Source: Paenibacillus polymyxa
Lineage (GTDB): Bacteria; Bacillota; Bacilli; Paenibacillales; Paenibacillaceae
DNA: 64,000 nt
NCBI RefSeq assembly: GCF_018614975.1
Contig: NZ_JAGGNR010000040.1
Span: 39,697-103,696 of the forward strand
Direction of reading: 5' to 3'
The translations under genes were made by a program, and so were the position numbers. This document shows positions 54,179 to 61,593 of this stretch, in pieces. The notes below the pieces were generated by a model. It was not told the origin of the DNA. It ran no database searches and saw only the letters and a program-made list of their open reading frames with translations. How positions within the stretch are numbered: the stretch's first letter is position 1; every line of letters begins with the position of its first letter.

Positions 54179-54535
54179 TCATTTTCCGATGAGCGTTCGA
54201 TACAACGAAATTTTATGCTCAAGCATCTCATCTGCTGTGTGAAGTATGTGCATCTGTTTTTGAATCGACTCTTTATGCTCCTCCAGCAACTTTAAACGAT
54301 CTGTCGCTGTATGCTCCCCTTCCTGAAACAAGGACGCATACTTCTTAATCGTCGCAATGGGCATCTGAGTCTCTTTTAATTTAATTACAAATTGCAGCCA
54401 TTTCAGGTGTGACTCGTTGTATCGCCTGTCTCCACTCGCATCTCGGAGAGGAGTTACAATCTGTTCCTTCTCATAATAACGTAACGTATGTGCACTGATA
54501 TGGAGTAATTCTGCCACTTCACCAATGGTATGCAT
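54179..54535 (-). CDS. MerR-family transcriptional regulator
   Basis: 118 residues. N-terminal MerR winged helix (MHTIGEVAELLHISAHTLRYYEKEQIVTPLRDASGDRRYNESHLKWLQFVIKL), then a coiled-coil dimer helix (DRLKLLEEHKESIQKQMHIL). No metal-binding Cys cluster, so it probably senses an organic ligand. Divergent from an SDR gene whose promoter has the 19-bp spacer on which MerR proteins act. ATG at 54535 follows GGGGAGG. Confidence 0.93.
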   Translation of the reverse strand: MHTIGEVAELLHISAHTLRYYEKEQIVTPLRDASGDRRYNESHLKWLQFVIKLKETQMPIATIKKYASLFQEGEHTATDRLKLLEEHKESIQKQMHILHTADEMLEHKISLYRTLIGK

Positions 54536-54561
54536 GGTTAACCTCCCCTCCATTTTCCCGC

Positions 54562-54592
54562 TTGACTTAGAGTAAGCTCTAATCAGTATAAT
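54562..54592 (+). promoter_or_regulatory. MerR-type promoter with 19-bp spacer and operator
   Basis: -35 TTGACT (54562-54567), -10 TATAAT (54587-54592), spacer 19 bp. The inverted repeat TTAGAG-TAAG-CTCTAA (54567-54582) lies in the spacer. This is the hallmark of MerR-activated promoters, which need DNA twisting to be active. Confidence 0.9.
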
Positions 54593-54646
54593 CAACTCGT
54601 GGTCACATCACAATAAATAATGAAATCAGATCCAGGAGGAATTCCC

Positions 54647-55420
54647 ATGAAATACACAGTGATTACCGGTGCAAGTTCAGGCATTGGATATGAAGCGGCT
54701 TTAGATTTTACAGCTCGTGGCAAAAATATGATCCTGGCAGCTCGCCGAACCGATGAATTGGACAAGTTAAAAGCAAAAATAGCTGAAATCAATCCTGATC
54801 TGGATGTTGTCATTCGGACAGTAGATCTGTCGATTGCCGCTAATGTGCATGAAATCTATGAAAGTCTTCAGGCTTATTCCATTGAAACGTGGATTAACAA
54901 CGCCGGATTCGGGAATTTCGCTTCCGTTGGCGAACAACACCTGCCCAAGATTGAGCAGATGCTTCATCTAAATATAGAAGCACTAACGATTCTTTCTTCC
55001 CTGTATGTACGTGATTATGCAGATGTTGATGGCACACAGATCATTAATATTTCCTCTGGTGGAGGATATACGATTGTAGCCGATGCAGTTACCTACTGCG
55101 CAACCAAGTTCTATGTAAGTGCCTTTACCGAAGGACTTGCGCAAGAATTAAAAGGTAAAAACGCAGCAATGCAAGCCAAAGTACTCGCTCCGGCTGCAAC
55201 CGAGACCGAGTTTGCTAAACATTCCTTTAATGTAGACGAGTTTGAATATGAGGGCAGAGTTCCCAAGTTCCATACGGCGGAACAAATGGCTGGATTTTTA
55301 CTTGAGTTGTATGACAGTGAGAGCGTAGTCGGCATTGTAGATGGATTGACGTATGATTTTGAACTGCGCGAACCCCTCTTTCCTTACGCTGCAAGGGCAG
55401 CATCGAAACCACAAAATTAA
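54647..55420 (+). CDS. Short-chain dehydrogenase/reductase
   Basis: 257 residues. NAD(P)-binding motif TGASSGIGYEAA, the NNAG element (INNAGFGNF), catalytic Ser in INISSGGGY and YxxxK in YCATKFYVSAF. The cofactor loop AARRTDEL suggests NADP. ATG at 54647 follows AGGAGGAATTCCC. It is under the MerR-type promoter. Substrate unknown. Confidence 0.92.
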   Translation: MKYTVITGASSGIGYEAALDFTARGKNMILAARRTDELDKLKAKIAEINPDLDVVIRTVDLSIAANVHEIYESLQAYSIETWINNAGFGNFASVGEQHLPKIEQMLHLNIEALTILSSLYVRDYADVDGTQIINISSGGGYTIVADAVTYCATKFYVSAFTEGLAQELKGKNAAMQAKVLAPAATETEFAKHSFNVDEFEYEGRVPKFHTAEQMAGFLLELYDSESVVGIVDGLTYDFELREPLFPYAARAASKPQN

Positions 55421-55453
55421 TCCGTAATCGAAATCGAGTTGTCTGAGTACCGC

Positions 55454-55522
55454 AAACATCATCTAACCTCACTGATAAACATCATTAAATCTAATCGTTA
55501 AACATCAGTTAACGTTAAGAAG
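55454..55522. repeat. Three 23-bp tandem degenerate repeats
   Basis: AAACATCA begins at 55454, 55477 and 55500, an exact 23-bp period, each followed by a TAA-containing segment. It lies between the SDR stop and its terminator. Iteron-like, but there is no replication gene nearby. Confidence 0.55.
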
Positions 55523-55549
55523 GGAACCTGTCTCCAGGTTCCCTTCTTT
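55517..55549. terminator. Terminator between SDR and the polyamine operon
   Basis: Perfect 14-bp stem AAGAAGGGAACCTG/CAGGTTCCCTTCTT with a four-base loop and flanking A and T bases on both sides. Bidirectional. Confidence 0.85.
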
Positions 55550-55584
55550 GTATTTATAATCAATGTTTACTATATAATGAAGTA

Positions 55585-56712
55585 TTATGCCAGCCTCATT
55601 TTGAAATCCTGATATCCGAATTCGCGAACAACTTCGCAATCGCCGTCTTTTCTTTTGACTGCAATCGCTGGAAGCGGCATGCCGTTGAACGTGTTGGTTT
55701 TCACCATGGAGTAAATCGCCATGTCCTCGAATACAAGACGGTCACCTTCTTGTAAAGGCTCATCGAATGAATAATCCCCAATTACGTCACCAGACAGACA
55801 TGTTTGTCCACCAAGACGATACAGATGGGCTTTCTCGCCTACTTCTCCCGAACCGATTAGCGGCGGGCGATATGGCATTTCCAGCACATCCGGCATATGA
55901 CACGTTGCGGAAGTATCCAATATAGCGATGTCCATACCGTTTTTATGGAAGTCCAGTACAGAAGTTACCAGATAACCCGCGTTCAGCGCAACAGCTTCTC
56001 CTGGCTCCAGATATACTTCCAGGCCATAGTCGTTCTGCATACGTTTGATGCATGCTTCCAGTCTTGGAATATCATAATCTTCACGTGTGATATGGTGTCC
56101 ACCACCGAAGTTGATCCATTCCATTTGCGGCAACCATTGTCCAAACTTCTCGACAACTGCATTCAACGTAGTCTCCAGATCGTCTGAATTTTGCTGACAC
56201 AGTGTGTGGAAGTGCAGTCCAAAGACACCTTCCAAAAGATCTGCTTGGAAATCCTCTTGTTTCGCGCCAAAACGCGAACCCGGGGAACACGGATCGTAGA
56301 TCTCGTGTCCTTCTTGGGTAGAGCATTCAGGGTTGACGCGCAAGCCGACCTTACGGCCAGCTTGAAGCGCCTTATCCTTGAATTTTGCAAGCTGCGAAAA
56401 AGAATTAAAAATAATATGGTCGCAGATGGAGATAATCTCGTCGATCTCTTCTGCGCGGTATGCCGGAGCAAAGACATGATTCTCTTTGCCCATCTCCTCG
56501 TGGCCCAGGCGTGCTTCATACAAACCGCTCGCTGTAGCCCCGCTCAGGTATTCTCCAATCAGCGGATACATCGCAGTCATGGAGAATGCTTTTTGAGCGA
56601 GCACGATTTTGGCACCTGTACGCTGCATAACACCGTTCAGGATTTTCAGGTTTCTCTCGATAAGCCCCTCGTCAACAACAAAACATGGTGTCGGTAATTG
56701 CTCGAACTGCAT
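55585..56712 (-). CDS. nspC: Carboxynorspermidine/carboxyspermidine decarboxylase
   Basis: 375 residues. A fold III PLP decarboxylase that removes CO2 from carboxy(nor)spermidine to give norspermidine or spermidine. It opens QLPTPCFVVDEGLIERN, PLP Lys in KIVLAQKAFSM, GLRVNPECSTQEGHEIYDPCSPGSRFG, LHFHTLCQQN, WINFGGGHHITREDYD, YLEPGEAVALNAGYLV and the active-site Cys in DTSATCHMPDVLEMPYRP. It starts one base after the dehydrogenase stop, so translation is coupled. Confidence 0.93.
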   Translation of the reverse strand: MQFEQLPTPCFVVDEGLIERNLKILNGVMQRTGAKIVLAQKAFSMTAMYPLIGEYLSGATASGLYEARLGHEEMGKENHVFAPAYRAEEIDEIISICDHIIFNSFSQLAKFKDKALQAGRKVGLRVNPECSTQEGHEIYDPCSPGSRFGAKQEDFQADLLEGVFGLHFHTLCQQNSDDLETTLNAVVEKFGQWLPQMEWINFGGGHHITREDYDIPRLEACIKRMQNDYGLEVYLEPGEAVALNAGYLVTSVLDFHKNGMDIAILDTSATCHMPDVLEMPYRPPLIGSGEVGEKAHLYRLGGQTCLSGDVIGDYSFDEPLQEGDRLVFEDMAIYSMVKTNTFNGMPLPAIAVKRKDGDCEVVREFGYQDFKMRLA

Positions 56713-56713
56713 T

Positions 56714-57952
56714 TTAACGAACAAGCTCCGATTCTTTAACTTCTTCTGGCAGCTCATCAACGAGTACCGGGTTGAAGTCTTCTACCCATGGGAGACCCCA
56801 TTTGTTCAACTCTTCCATGAATGGATCTGGATTAAATTCTTCTACATTAAATACGCCTGGTTTGTTCCATTTGCCTGTCATGACCATTGCTGCACCAATC
56901 ATAGCTGGAACGCCTGTAGTGTAAGAGATCGCTTGGGAACCCACTTCTTTGTAGCACTCTTGGTGATCACAGATATTGTAAACATAATATGTTTTGTCTT
57001 GACCGTCTTTTTTACCTTTGAAAATACAACCGATGTTTGTTTTACCAACAGTACGTGGTCCAAGGGATGCTGGATCAGGCAGTACTGCTTTCAGGAATTG
57101 CAGTGGAATAATTTGTTTACCTTCATATTCAATAGGCTCGATTGAAGTCATGCCTACATTCTCAAGTGCTTTCAAGTGAGTCAGGTAGCTTTGACCAAAT
57201 GTCATGAAGAAACGGATACGTTTCAGACCTGGCATGTTTTTCGCCAAAGATTCCAGTTCCTCATGGTACAACAGGTACATGTCTTTCTCGCCAACTTCCT
57301 TGAAGTCGTAGACACGTTTGATTTCCATCGGTTTTGTTTCGATCCATTCACCATTCTCCCAGTATCTTCCGTTCGCTGAAACTTCGCGAATGTTGATCTC
57401 AGGGTTGAAGTTTGTTGCGAACGGATAACCGTGGTCGCCGCCATTGCAGTCCAGAATGTCAATGTACTCGATTTCGTCAAAGTAGTGCTTCAGGGCATAA
57501 GCAGAGAATACGCCAGTTACGCCTGGGTCAAATCCACTACCGAGCAATGCAGTGATGCCTGCTTGTTCAAAACGCTCTTTGTAATCCCATTGCCAGCTAT
57601 ATTCAAATTTCGCTGTATCATGTGGCTCATAGTTTGCTGTATCCATGTAATTCGTTTTGGTTGCAAGGCAAGCATCCATGATCGTCAGATCTTGGTATGG
57701 CAGAGCCAGGTTCATTACGATATCCGGTTTAACTTCGTTGATCAGGGCAATCAGTTCGTCAACATTGTCCGCATCCACTTGTGCTGTCGTGATTTTTGTT
57801 TTGCCGCCGTCCAGTTTCGCTTTGAGTTCATCACATTTGGATTTGGTACGACTCGCGATGCAAATTTCCTCAAAAACTTCGCTGTTTTGAACGCATTTGT
57901 GTACTGCCACTGAAGCTACGCCGCCGGCGCCGATGATTAGTGCTTTTCCCAT
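56714..57952 (-). CDS. Carboxynorspermidine/carboxyspermidine dehydrogenase (saccharopine dehydrogenase-like)
   Basis: 412 residues. N-terminal Rossmann motif KALIIGAGGVASVAVHKC, then the saccharopine-dehydrogenase C-terminal domain (GSGFDPGVTGVFSAYALKHYFDEIEYIDILDCNGGDHGYPFATNFNPEINIREVS). It condenses aspartate semialdehyde with a diamine reductively. The product is decarboxylated by the NspC encoded next, an alternative to the SpeE/SpeD route. ATG at 57952 follows AGGAGA; the frame is open to 57997. Confidence 0.92.
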   Translation of the reverse strand: MGKALIIGAGGVASVAVHKCVQNSEVFEEICIASRTKSKCDELKAKLDGGKTKITTAQVDADNVDELIALINEVKPDIVMNLALPYQDLTIMDACLATKTNYMDTANYEPHDTAKFEYSWQWDYKERFEQAGITALLGSGFDPGVTGVFSAYALKHYFDEIEYIDILDCNGGDHGYPFATNFNPEINIREVSANGRYWENGEWIETKPMEIKRVYDFKEVGEKDMYLLYHEELESLAKNMPGLKRIRFFMTFGQSYLTHLKALENVGMTSIEPIEYEGKQIIPLQFLKAVLPDPASLGPRTVGKTNIGCIFKGKKDGQDKTYYVYNICDHQECYKEVGSQAISYTTGVPAMIGAAMVMTGKWNKPGVFNVEEFNPDPFMEELNKWGLPWVEDFNPVLVDELPEEVKESELVR

Positions 57953-58039
57953 TTTACATTCTCCTATCCCAATTGTAATTTTTGCATTGACATCCATAAT
58001 TTTATCGTTTTTTCAACTTCGGTCCGGTCTTGAACCAAC

Positions 58040-58089
58040 AAAAAAAGCAAGGTGAACAATGCCGCAATCACGCATCATCACACTTGCTT
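58040..58089 (-). terminator. Terminator or attenuator ahead of the polyamine operon
   Basis: Minus-strand AAGCAAG-(T)GTGA pairs with TCAC-CTTGCTT, then seven T. It is 88 bp upstream of the dehydrogenase start, so it either ends an upstream transcript or controls read-through. Confidence 0.6.
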
Positions 58090-58103
58090 GTCGATATACA
58101 TCA

Positions 58104-58142
58104 TTAAAAAGACGCAAAGTCTCCATAACTAAACAAGTTCAA
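58104..58142 (-). CDS. Possible leader peptide (12 codons)
   Basis: TTG start seven bases after GGAGGAGTTC; reads MNLFSYGDFASF then stop, directly ahead of two terminator-like hairpins. It has no obvious run of regulatory codons. Weak, offered because of the strong ribosome site and position. Confidence 0.3.
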   Translation of the reverse strand: MNLFSYGDFASF

Positions 58143-58483
58143 AAGAACTCCTCCAGTGGAAAGCTTCTTCATGTATATCAATATCGGATCAGAGTCTATA
58201 TAGCAAATAATTCGCCTTTACCACTCTTATTGACCGTTTCACAAGTTGATGTGCAATTGCACTGGTTGTAAAGTAACCAACTTATAAAATTTGAGCTTTG
58301 AACTCAATCAATAAGGCAACATAAGTTGCCAATCGGCGTTTGACCCGGCTGTCCGTATGGCCTTAACTTCCTGTGGAAGTGGTCAAATTATCTGCTGGAA
58401 AGCTCCAATTCATATTGATAAATCCACTTTCCAAAATCACAGGTCTTACACTATCAGACGTCGGAATAAAAATCAAGCATTTA

Positions 58484-58630
58484 TCACAAATTATTTTTAT
58501 CCAACGCGATTATTATGTTTCTTCCAGCAATTTCCGCTAATAGATCATGGGCCAAATGGTTCGTTTCCTTCTTTGCGAGCTTGCAGAAAAGCTCAATGGC
58601 TTTATGCATAAAAAGTTCATCTTTATTCAT
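58484..58630 (-). CDS. 48-residue small protein
   Basis: MNKDELFMHKAIELFCKLAKKETNHLAHDLL... ending in LDKNNL. An excellent ribosome site (GGAGG, eight bases before the ATG at 58630). Predicted amphipathic helices, one Cys, no signal. It lies 64 bp downstream of the P450 pseudogene on the same strand. Function unknown. Confidence 0.5.
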   Translation of the reverse strand: MNKDELFMHKAIELFCKLAKKETNHLAHDLLAEIAGRNIIIALDKNNL

Positions 58631-58694
58631 AAGGTTTACCTCCACAACGAAAATTATGTACTCGATTTTATGTTCTGCATTAAGAGTGTATCTA

Positions 58695-59703
58695 TTAAAA
58701 TTTTACGGGCAACGATGCCAATCCCTGTGATGACAAAGCAGAGTGCCAATGAATCTCTTCCTGAGAAACACTGAGCTGAATATCCGGTAGCTGACGTAAA
58801 AGCGTAGTAAACGCCACGTCCCCTTCTACACGAGCAAGTGGAGCGCCAAGACACATATGGATGCCGTGTCCAAAGGCCAAATGCCGTTTTATTTTGCGCT
58901 CAATATCCAACTCTTTGGGGTCAGTGAACTGCTGCTCGTCCCGGTTCGCTGATTTCAGAAGTGGAATTACAACATCTCCCTTTTGAATCAATTGTCCATC
59001 CAACTCCGTGTCCTGTGTTGCATAACGAGGACCTGAAGAAGTGGCGGGTCCGTTATATCGTAGCAACTCCTCCACTGCAGAAGGAACCAGATTTAGATTT
59101 TTTTTCAGTTGTTCGGGATGTGTCAGAAGAAGATAAGAGCCGGTTGCAATCAGATTGGAAGTTGTCTCATGTCCAGCAAATATTAGTAACGTGATCATGG
59201 ATATTAATTCATCTTCATTCAATCGATTACCCTCCTCCTCAATCGCAATCAATTGACTGATGAGATCATCTGAGGGCTCCACTCGTTTGTTCGCGACAAG
59301 CTGTGAGGTGTACTCTGCGAATGATTGCAAGTGCTGCGCTACTGCAGGGTCCTGTTTACCAAAACCAAGACCTTTTGCAATGGCTTCAGACCATACATGA
59401 ATCTGAGGTCGGTCTTCCTGAGGTATACCCAACATCTCGGAGTGAACGCTTTCGAATATCATTGCCACTATCAATAGATTTCATATCTACCGTAAATCGA
59501 TAGTGATCTTTCAGCACTTCCATAGCAATGTCCATCCGAGTTACAATCCAGGTTTGCCCTGCTCCACCCATTGGATTAGGAATAGGGACAACGGAACCTT
59601 TGGCACGCATTTGTGCAAACATGGCAAATGGGTCTTTGCTATTTTCTTCGCTAAATAAACTAAATTCTGCTTTTTCATATGTCTGGTTATTCGAGTTATT
59701 CAT
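58695..59703 (-). pseudogene. Cytochrome P450 (CYP107-like) with internal deletion and frameshift
   Basis: The first part (59703 to about 59450) encodes the P450 N-terminus to RFTVDMKSIDSGNDIRKR. A different frame then resumes with VHSEMLGIPQEDRPQIHVWSEAIAKGLGFG and runs to the end, keeping the I-helix FAGHETTSN, ExxR in EELLRYNG and heme ligand Cys in FGHGIHMCLGAPLAR. The intervening B'-to-F region normally found in CYP107-type enzymes, roughly 80-90 residues, is missing. Total span 1,009 bp against about 1,200 in the family. ATG at 59703 follows AAAGGAAG. Confidence 0.88.
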
Positions 59704-59763
59704 ATAAATCTTCCTTTCGGAGTGAAGTTATTCGAATCTATGGAAATACTACAAGCATAAAAA

Positions 59764-59794
59764 GCAAAAAAAGAGGTCGGCTTCGAGCCAACCC
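59764..59794 (-). terminator. Terminator of the upstream TetR gene
   Basis: Minus-strand GGTTGGCT/AGCCGACC stem with one G-U pair, then CTC and seven T. Separates the TetR gene from the P450 pseudogene. Confidence 0.75.
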
Positions 59795-59798
59795 CCGA

Positions 59799-60692
59799 TT
59801 AATTACGTTGCTTCACCAGTTCCAAATACCACCAACAGGCTTCGGTCAGTCTATTGGCTTCAGATTGAAATGCACTTGATTTGTACTCTTTGTGAAATGC
59901 TTGAAGCACCACTTCGATTACAGGGATATTTAAATCCTCTTGATCCTGTAATAGCGCTAAAAGCCCCTTCGAAAGTTGCTTTAATGATGCAGATTCCTTG
60001 GATTTTTGAACACGGTTGTTGAACTCATCAAATTCGATCAATACATTATCGATGTCCAGACCCATATCATGGTTACGCTCATCGGCATTCAGGAAATAGA
60101 GAGACTGAAAGTCGAAAATATGTTCATTTCTCTGGTGCATTGTTCTTAGGATCACTTCAATGTACGTCAATACTTTTGGAACCACTTCGCTCCATACCGG
60201 TTTTTGCGTATTTAGACTTCTTGATGTGTTCGCAATCTGATGTAGTATGCCGTAGCACAATATTGCCCCTTCGTTGGCATATAAGCTAATGTCGTTCCCG
60301 TACACTTGAATCAAGCGTGTAGATAGCCATTTTAGATGAACTGTAGCCAGTTTGGCTGAGTTAATCTCCCCGGAATAAAAACCCGTCCAATATAATTCCC
60401 ATACTCGCTCTTTATTAGGTACAGACATAGGAATCGCAATCTGGTCTACGAGCAGGTCATAATCCGATGTATAGTGATTTTGTTCAAGTTCCTTGCGGAT
60501 GAAAACATCCTCTTGCATGCGCTGATCAATAATCGAATATAAACAGTCTTCTTTTGAACTGAAGAATTTGTAGAATGTGCCTTTGGATACACCCGATTCA
60601 TCCAAGATCATCTGGATTGTTGTATTTGCATAGCTATGCTCTAAAAATAGTGCAAGTGCTGTTTCCAATAAACTTTGTTTACGACTACTCAT
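59799..60692 (-). CDS. TetR-family transcriptional regulator
   Basis: 297 residues, long for the family. N-terminal HTH (SLLETALALFLEHSYANTTIQMILDESGVSKGTFYKFFSSKEDCLYSIIDQRM), then an extended helical ligand domain. Upstream of the P450 pseudogene on the same strand and divergent from a second TetR gene. Confidence 0.9.
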   Translation of the reverse strand: MSSRKQSLLETALALFLEHSYANTTIQMILDESGVSKGTFYKFFSSKEDCLYSIIDQRMQEDVFIRKELEQNHYTSDYDLLVDQIAIPMSVPNKERVWELYWTGFYSGEINSAKLATVHLKWLSTRLIQVYGNDISLYANEGAILCYGILHQIANTSRSLNTQKPVWSEVVPKVLTYIEVILRTMHQRNEHIFDFQSLYFLNADERNHDMGLDIDNVLIEFDEFNNRVQKSKESASLKQLSKGLLALLQDQEDLNIPVIEVVLQAFHKEYKSSAFQSEANRLTEACWWYLELVKQRN

Positions 60693-60784
60693 GTCCCGTC
60701 ATCGCCCCAAGTTTTTCTCTGATTTTAACATTCATTCCTCAGGAGTTGAAGCATTGATTCGCAGTATAGCCGTCACATAAAATA

Positions 60785-60817
60785 ATTGCACAATGAGTAA
60801 ATTTGCACAATGTGCAA
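60785..60817. promoter_or_regulatory. Probable TetR operator between divergent TetR genes
   Basis: TTGCACA-A-TGTGCAA at 60803-60817 has perfect 7-bp arms. Its left half, TTGCACAATG, is repeated at 60785, exactly 18 bp upstream. Could bind either regulator. Confidence 0.65.
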
Positions 60818-60926
60818 CTTGTTGTTATGATAAACCTCACAAAGTGCATATTCAGTAAGTGTGCTCTTCTTAAAAGAATTAAACCATAGTCATTGGAGTT
60901 GGAGGTGAACGCATAAGCGGAGAATA

Positions 60927-61574
60927 ATGATCAAACGAAACTTGCGACATTTGAAAAAAGAAGCAACTGAAAAAGCACTTGCTGGTACTGCATTTGAACT
61001 TACCCTTGAACATGGGCTTGATGGCTTTACGGTTGAAGATATCGTGCATCAGGTGGGTTGTTCACGTAGAACATTTGCAAACTATTTCACATGTAAGGAA
61101 GAGGCAGTAGCCCGAGGCGCAATATCTGTCCAGAATACAACGGAACTCGAGGAGTTACTTACCGAATTGCCCGACAACGTCTCCTTGCTTGACGTACTGT
61201 ATAACCTGATCAAGATGCAGCTTACAACAGAACTAATTGGAAGGCTTCATCAGCTACTCTCCCTATCTCAGACTTATCCTGTGCTAGAACCGCATTACCT
61301 TGGAGCCATGCACCGGATGCAGACGCAGGCACAAGATACCTTATTAGACTTATCTAACGGGAAATATGACGAGATCTATACTTATCTACTGATTAACGCA
61401 CTATATGGATCGATACTGCCATTAATTGATGGAAGACTCAATGTGTTGCTGCCTGGACAAGTCATTACTGAAGATACCAAGCCCGGTGCTTTAACGTTCG
61501 ATCAATTTTTGGAAACCACGTTTAATCATTTGCGTGCAGGATTCGAACATGCCAACCATCCACATTCATCATAG
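60927..61574 (+). CDS. TetR-family transcriptional regulator of the MMPL exporter
   Basis: 215 residues. HTH in TAFELTLEHGLDGFTVEDIVHQVGCSRRTFANYFTCKEEAVARG, then a helical ligand domain. Ends 19 bp before an MMPL transporter on the same strand, so it probably controls its own operon. ATG at 60927 follows GCGGAGAAT. Confidence 0.92.
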   Translation: MIKRNLRHLKKEATEKALAGTAFELTLEHGLDGFTVEDIVHQVGCSRRTFANYFTCKEEAVARGAISVQNTTELEELLTELPDNVSLLDVLYNLIKMQLTTELIGRLHQLLSLSQTYPVLEPHYLGAMHRMQTQAQDTLLDLSNGKYDEIYTYLLINALYGSILPLIDGRLNVLLPGQVITEDTKPGALTFDQFLETTFNHLRAGFEHANHPHSS

Positions 61575-61593
61575 AGGAGTGTAAAATAGAGAA

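Larger units (their letters stand above)
57953..58483. other. Long leader/intergenic region of the polyamine operon
   Basis: 531 bp with no sizeable gene. On the minus strand it contains, in order, the hairpin GGCAAC-ATAA-GTTGCC near 58315, a 12-codon ORF at 58142-58104 after GGAGG, a small AGAC/GTCT stem followed by TTTTT, and a terminator-like hairpin at 58040-58089, before the dehydrogenase start. No known riboswitch was recognised. Confidence 0.5.

Noticed and set aside
55454..55522. CRISPR array
   Set aside because: The repeats are degenerate and directly abutting, without spacers, and no cas genes are present.
58695..59474. A short intact P450 starting at 59474
   Set aside because: It lacks the N-terminal third, has no ribosome site, and the missing part is encoded just upstream in another frame.
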